Source of the DNA: Ovis canadensis
Lineage: Eukaryota; Chordata; Mammalia; Artiodactyla; Bovidae
Length of the DNA stretch: 64,000 bases
Reading direction: 5' to 3'
Assembly: GCF_042477335.2 (NCBI RefSeq)
Contig: NC_091262.1
Location: forward strand, 46,659,001 to 46,723,000
Shown: positions 60,091-64,000 of the stretch, in pieces
Layout of the letters: each line of letters starts with the position of its first letter
Numbering within the stretch: position 1 is the stretch's first letter
Position numbers and translations under genes: made by a program
The notes under the pieces: model-generated
Told to the model about the DNA's origin: nothing
Seen by the model: the letters and a program-made list of their open reading frames with translations, nothing else
The model's database searches: none

Positions 60091-61313
60091 ATTGGAAAAG
60101 GTTTATCAAGAAAACAAGAAAGAATGAAGATTGAAGCAGCAGCAGCCAGAAATAGCCATGACCTCCTGGGAAGGCCAGCAGTGGCATCTGTCAGTTTCTG
60201 ACCATACTCCGACCTGGGGGTGTGGGAAGAGCCCCCTTGAGGATGTAAACGTGAGTGGGAGACAGCACAATCCCACCAGGACCTGGATGGCATCACAGTG
60301 AGCCTGGTGATGGGCAGGTGGGCCTGGGATCCCTGGGGCAACAGGTAAGCTGACCCCTGGGAGCTGGAGGTCCAAGCCTGACAGGAGTGTGACAGCTATG
60401 GCTGGTGAACTCAAATACCCAGTAACCTGCGGATGTCCCCTCCAGGCAGGTACCACCAAAATCCTGGGGTCTGTGGCTTGTCTCAGCACCTTGAGCCCAG
60501 GGCAAAGGTGGTCCCCTAGCCAGGGGGTGACGGGGCTCAGCTGGTGAAGGGGGGAGTCGGGAGGGAGTTGGCCTGCAGCCCCTCCTGCGGGGTGGGGAGA
60601 AGCGGGGCAGGGACAGGGGCATGGGAGCCAGGCAGATCCCCACCCTCTGTCACACAAGGGGACACACCAAGGTGCCCAAACTTGCTGGGGAAAGACAAAG
60701 GAGAGGAGAAGAGGAGTTTCTAGGCCTCCACAGCTTTTCCAGGCTGTTCTCCTCTGAATGCCTTCCCCGTCCACTGTCCCCACTCACTGCCTGGCAGTCC
60801 TTGTCATCTTTCAAGACATACTGCTCACATGTCACCTGCTCCATGGAATTATCCCTGAACGGCAGAACAAGTGGTCCCTTCGGCAAGCTTCCAGAAGCCC
60901 ATTCCTTACCATCGATCATTCTGTATTGCCCCCGCCTGTTTCTGTGTCTGACCCCTACCTCAACTGGGGACAAGAGCAGGCGTGTCGCAGCCCTGGATGC
61001 CCAGTGTCTGACCGCAGCAGGCCCGCGTGTCTACTGAACGAATGAGGGGGAAGTGGCCAGGTGAGCATGTGCTATAGGCTCCAGGGGAAGCTAAGACGCT
61101 GGCCTGGCCTCAAGTGACTGACCAGCAGCCCAGGCCTGGGCCTGGAGGGCTCCTGGCCCAGCTCTCATCCCTGCTGTGCCCCTAGCTCTAAGGGGTGAGG
61201 GACTTTCCCAGGGATATTCATGACTCCTCCAAAGGCCACCCCCAACTCCCCGCCCTCCAGGCACTGCTGGTGTGGGAAGGCCCCGGGGGCGGGGCGAGGG
61301 CCTGGGCCACTGG
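60091..61313 (-). other. SNX33: SNX33 3'UTR (estimated extent)
   Basis: Sequence downstream of the SNX33 stop on the minus strand. It includes an old L2-like segment at about 60755-61045. The far end is placed at a GATAAA on the minus strand near 60091-60096, the first poly(A)-like hexamer in a suitably AT-rich context; AATTAA lies about 13 bases further on. The extent is inferred and could be longer. Confidence 0.35.
60755..61045 (+). mobile_element. L2-like LINE remnant
   Basis: CTTTCAAGACATACTGCTCA, CATGTCACCTGCTCCATGG, CCCCGCCTGTTTCTGTGTC and the end GTCTACTGAACGAATGAGG follow the order of an L2 3' end. It overlaps the inferred SNX33 3'UTR in the opposite orientation. Confidence 0.6.
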
Positions 61314-61567
61314 TCAGAGGCTGTCATACATGCGCAGTGTCTTCTCCAGCTGCTGGCCGACCCGCTGGTAGAACAGGATCTGCTGGCGCAGGTAGTTTTG
61401 CATCATGTGCTTGAAGTCGAGCTCGCGGCGCTGGTGGAAGTGGTTCATCTCGGCCTGCAGGGCAAAGCCCACCACGCGGCAGCGCCGGCGAATGCCGTCA
61501 GCCTCCTCCTGCGCCATGCGGCCCTCGTCACTCATGCGCTGGCTCTCCTTCACCTTGGCGAAGGCGC
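61314..61567 (-). CDS. SNX33: SNX33 terminal coding exon (partial gene)
   Basis: Last coding exon of sorting nexin 33, an SH3-PX-BAR protein that bends membranes and links endocytosis to WASP/actin and dynamin. The acceptor on the minus strand is CTGTGCCAG/GCGCC at 61567, giving the last 83 residues: AFAKVKESQRMSDEG, a central RRRCRVVGFALQAEMNHFHQ, RRELDFKHMMQNYLRQQ, and the end QQLEKTLRMYDSL before TGA at 61316-61314. These form the final helix of the BAR domain, with heptad-like charge patterning. The exon enters in phase 1. SNX18 is the close alternative by sequence, but the convergent position next to CSPG4, as in human, favours SNX33. All upstream exons lie beyond the window. Confidence 0.9.
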
Positions 61568-61839
61568 CTGGCACAGGCAGAGTGGAGGTCAAGGGCGGTT
61601 AGGGCTCTGGTCTCTCCCATTAGCTCCCTAACCCCGCCCTGAGACCCTTAGAGGGCAGACAGTAGCCTCATTGGCTCAACTCGGCCTCCCTCCTGGACTC
61701 CAGACCCATGGTCCATGGATGTCCCCCGAACCCTCATGTTCAGCATGTCCTAAGCCAGACGTACCATCTTCCCTCCAAACCTGAGGCTACGCCAGCAGCG
61801 CACACCTGACTGGTCACAGCCCTGCTAGCTGTACTGACT

Positions 61840-62120
61840 TCTACAACCAGGCTGTCCCCATCCACCACAGGCCTCATCAGCCCTCATGCTGGTTCCCCAT
61901 TCAGCTCAGATATCACCTTCTCCAGGAAGCCTTCTGGGCAGTCCCACTGCATCAGGCGCCTCGCCTACTCCCAGGTGTCCTGGGCTTCCCTCCATCACAG
62001 CTCTTACCTCTCTGTGGTTTTTCTGACTGCATCCCTCCAGGTATGAGCTCAATGTCTCTAGCACCTAGAACAAAGCCTAGCCCACGCAGATTCTGACATG
62101 TGTCTGATAAACTGATTCAA
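61840..62120 (+). mobile_element. L2 LINE 3' remnant
   Basis: CCCATTCAGCTCAGATATCA, CCTTCTCCAGGAAGCCTTCT and CTCTAGCACCTAGAACAAAG followed by GTCTGATAAACTGATTC is the typical L2 3' order. Confidence 0.75.
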
Positions 62121-63815
62121 TCTCACCAGACTGCTGCAACAGGCCCCCCACGGATCTCCCCACTTCAGTCCCAACCTCTGAGAGGTTCTCCATAGCACCT
62201 GAAGAGCAGCCAAGCTGACTCCAGGTCTCCCCTGGCTTCCTTCTGGCCTGCAGAGCAAGGTCCCCAGTTCTCCTGGCCTGGGAGGCCCTCTGGGAGCTGA
62301 CCCCTGCACCTGTTCCGCACTGACCCCATATTCATCAAATGCACCCTTTCTCTCCTGCCTCCCTATCTCTGCCTCCCGGATCCTTTTGCATAATTCAAGG
62401 CTCTGATCAGGTGCCACTCCCACAGGGAGCATCCTTCTTCCTGCCCCCATCACACTGCTGATTCTAAAACAGAGGCTGAAAGGCCACCTGGGGTTTTCCT
62501 TTGTCTGTGTCTCTCACATGTAGGCTCTGCTCCCTCCTCACCCCAGTCCCCAGGCAACTAGAGGAGGCCATTGTCATAACCAGGTGACAGATGGGGAGTC
62601 AGGGGATGAACCTGCAGAAGGGACCCAATTTGGAAGAACCTGAGTGAATCAACAAGCAATTGGTGAAAGGATTTCAGTTCTGAATTAACAAGCGCTTGAC
62701 TGATTCTGCGCTGAAGCCAGTGGGCAGTTGCTGAGCCAGGGAGGCAGTGTGCCTGTGCCTGGCAGGCATTCCTCACAGGGCTGTAGGGAATCCACAGTGT
62801 GAAGAGTATGGAGGTGGGCAGGCTTGGCACAGAGGACAGCATGCTCCTGGAGCACTTCAAAAGTACCCATTGCACATGAGTAACAGGCTTGTTTTCAATG
62901 CTTCCCACCTCTTCCTTAAGGGGGAGCCTCTCAGGAACCTTTGAAACGTAATCTGTTTACTCTCAAGTTGTTCAGTGCATTCAGGACGCATTTACTGAGC
63001 ATATACTATGTGCCAGAAATAACCCTGCCTTTAGAAGCAGTACCCATGGAAGATGGCAAGTGTGTGGCTAATCGGCAAATAGTGGCATTTCGGGCAGGCT
63101 GACTCACGTTTGCAACACTTCCAGGACTGCTCACACAGCACCCAAAAGAACTCCACAGTGCCCAGCTCCCAGCCCACTCAGTCCTTTCAGCACCTTCCTT
63201 GAACCACCTCTTCTTGCCTCTTGTTCCATCCTTATTGATTCATTCAGATTCTTCCAAATTGGGTCCCTTCCCCAGGTTGATCGCCCAGACCTGGGCAGGA
63301 GAGGGATTGACTGTGGGACCAAGATGAGACACGCCCTGAGAGGCTTCAGAACTGGAGCAACCTTAGAGGACAGCTGTCCAGCCCCTACCCCCATGGCCAC
63401 CTTCACCTCCACCACCACGCCGGTACTCTTCAGAGGAAACTCAGGCCCTGGTGGGAAAGGACTTGTCCAGGGGCTCCCAGCCTCCTTCCTGCCCACAAAG
63501 TGCAGGATATCTGGCCCTGAGGGAGCCCTGCAGAGCAGGAGTGGACACCACTTCTACTGCAGGGAGCCTAGGCCAAGTCCTCCAGGCACATACATGAGGC
63601 ATCCAGACAATGGACTCAGGAATTGGAGAAGGTCCCAAGGGGTAGAAAGAACCAGAAGAAGAAAGGTAGAAAATAGCTGGACAAAGAAACTAGAGTTAGG
63701 CTTCAGCAAAGGAAACATACCAGCCTGGATTCCACCTTCCTGAAAAAGTCTGGGTGTGGTGGGGATGGACCTGCATTTAAGAAGCTATTGAAGGCCTTAA
63801 ATAGCCCATGGACCT

Positions 63816-64000
63816 GGGCTTCCCTGGTGGCTCAAATGGTAAAGAATCCACCTGCAACGCGGGAGACCTAGGTTTGATCCCTGGGTTGGGAAGATCCCCT
63901 GGAGAAGGGAATGGTTACCCACTCCAGTATTCTTGCATGGAGAATCCCATGGACAGAGGAGTCTGGTGGGTTACAAAGTCCATGGGGTCACAAAGTGTCA
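63816..64000 (+). mobile_element. Bov-tA SINE, cut by window end
   Basis: GGGCTTCCCTGGTGGCTCAA, AAAGAATCCACCTGCAACGC, GGTTTGATCCCTGGGTTGGG, CTGGAGAAGGGAATGGTTAC and GTCCATGGGGTCACAAAGTG are present in order. The last few bases of the element are missing because the window ends. Confidence 0.93.

Larger units (their letters stand above)
61568..64000 (-). other. SNX33: SNX33 intron (continues past window end)
   Basis: No further SNX33 coding exon is visible in 2.4 kb upstream of the terminal exon. Plus-strand L2-like remnants occur at 61840-62120 (CAGCTCAGATATCACCTTCT, CCAGGAAGCCTTCTGGGCAG) and 62270-62460. A MIR-like piece lies near 62975-63060 and a Bov-tA begins at 63816. Confidence 0.75.

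Noticed and set aside
1-64000. An undescribed multi-gene system
   Set aside because: The window is fully accounted for by CSPG4, the end of SNX33, their introns and flanks, and ruminant repeats. The unusual points are changes within CSPG4 and possible regulatory DNA.

Overview
The window is mammalian nuclear DNA from a ruminant, most likely a bovid (cattle, sheep, goat or a relative). It holds BovB (RTE-type LINE) sequence, many tRNA-derived Bov-tA/Bov-A2 SINEs, CHR-type artiodactyl SINEs and a ruminant-style L1 3' tail. The only protein-coding genes I can support are CSPG4 (complete, + strand) and the last coding exon of SNX33 (- strand). Their convergent order matches the CSPG4/SNX33 pair on human 15q24.

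Layout. 1-10.4 kb: intergenic DNA upstream of CSPG4, rich in repeats, including a BovB copy inside an older L1 3' end. 10.44-10.73 kb: GC-rich CSPG4 promoter and 5'UTR. 10734-45207: CSPG4 coding region in ten exons. Exon 1 carries the signal peptide, intron 1 is 18.8 kb, exon 3 is 3531 nt, and exon 10 (1835 nt) carries the transmembrane segment and tail. All nine introns are GT-AG and the phases close into 6963 nt, that is 2320 residues plus stop (human protein 2322). 45.2-46.1 kb: CSPG4 3'UTR with a GATAAA-type poly(A) signal. 46.1-60.1 kb: intergenic DNA with old LINE/MIR remnants, SINEs, simple repeats and a run of 35 G. 61314-61567: terminal SNX33 exon, with its likely 3'UTR towards 60.1 kb and intron sequence from 61.6 kb to the window end.

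Biology. CSPG4 (NG2) is a large type I membrane proteoglycan of pericytes, smooth muscle, oligodendrocyte precursors and several tumours. It has two laminin G-like domains, 15 CSPG repeats, one membrane pass and a short tail ending in a PDZ ligand. SNX33 is an SH3-PX-BAR sorting nexin of endocytosis and actin remodelling. I see no operonic or functional link between the two beyond position.

The most interesting observations are protein differences readable from the codons. The Ser-Gly at the known chondroitin sulfate attachment site of human and rat CSPG4 reads Gly-Ser-Ser-Asp here. The tail threonine phosphorylated by ERK in rat NG2 has lost its +1 proline. An acidic Ser-Gly not present in my recalled human sequence appears beside the membrane. 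Several motif clusters in intron 1 are candidate enhancers. I found no undescribed multi-gene system: other long open frames are antisense shadows of GC-rich exons, repeats, or chance frames. Comparisons with human or rat rest on memory of those proteins, not on an alignment run here.
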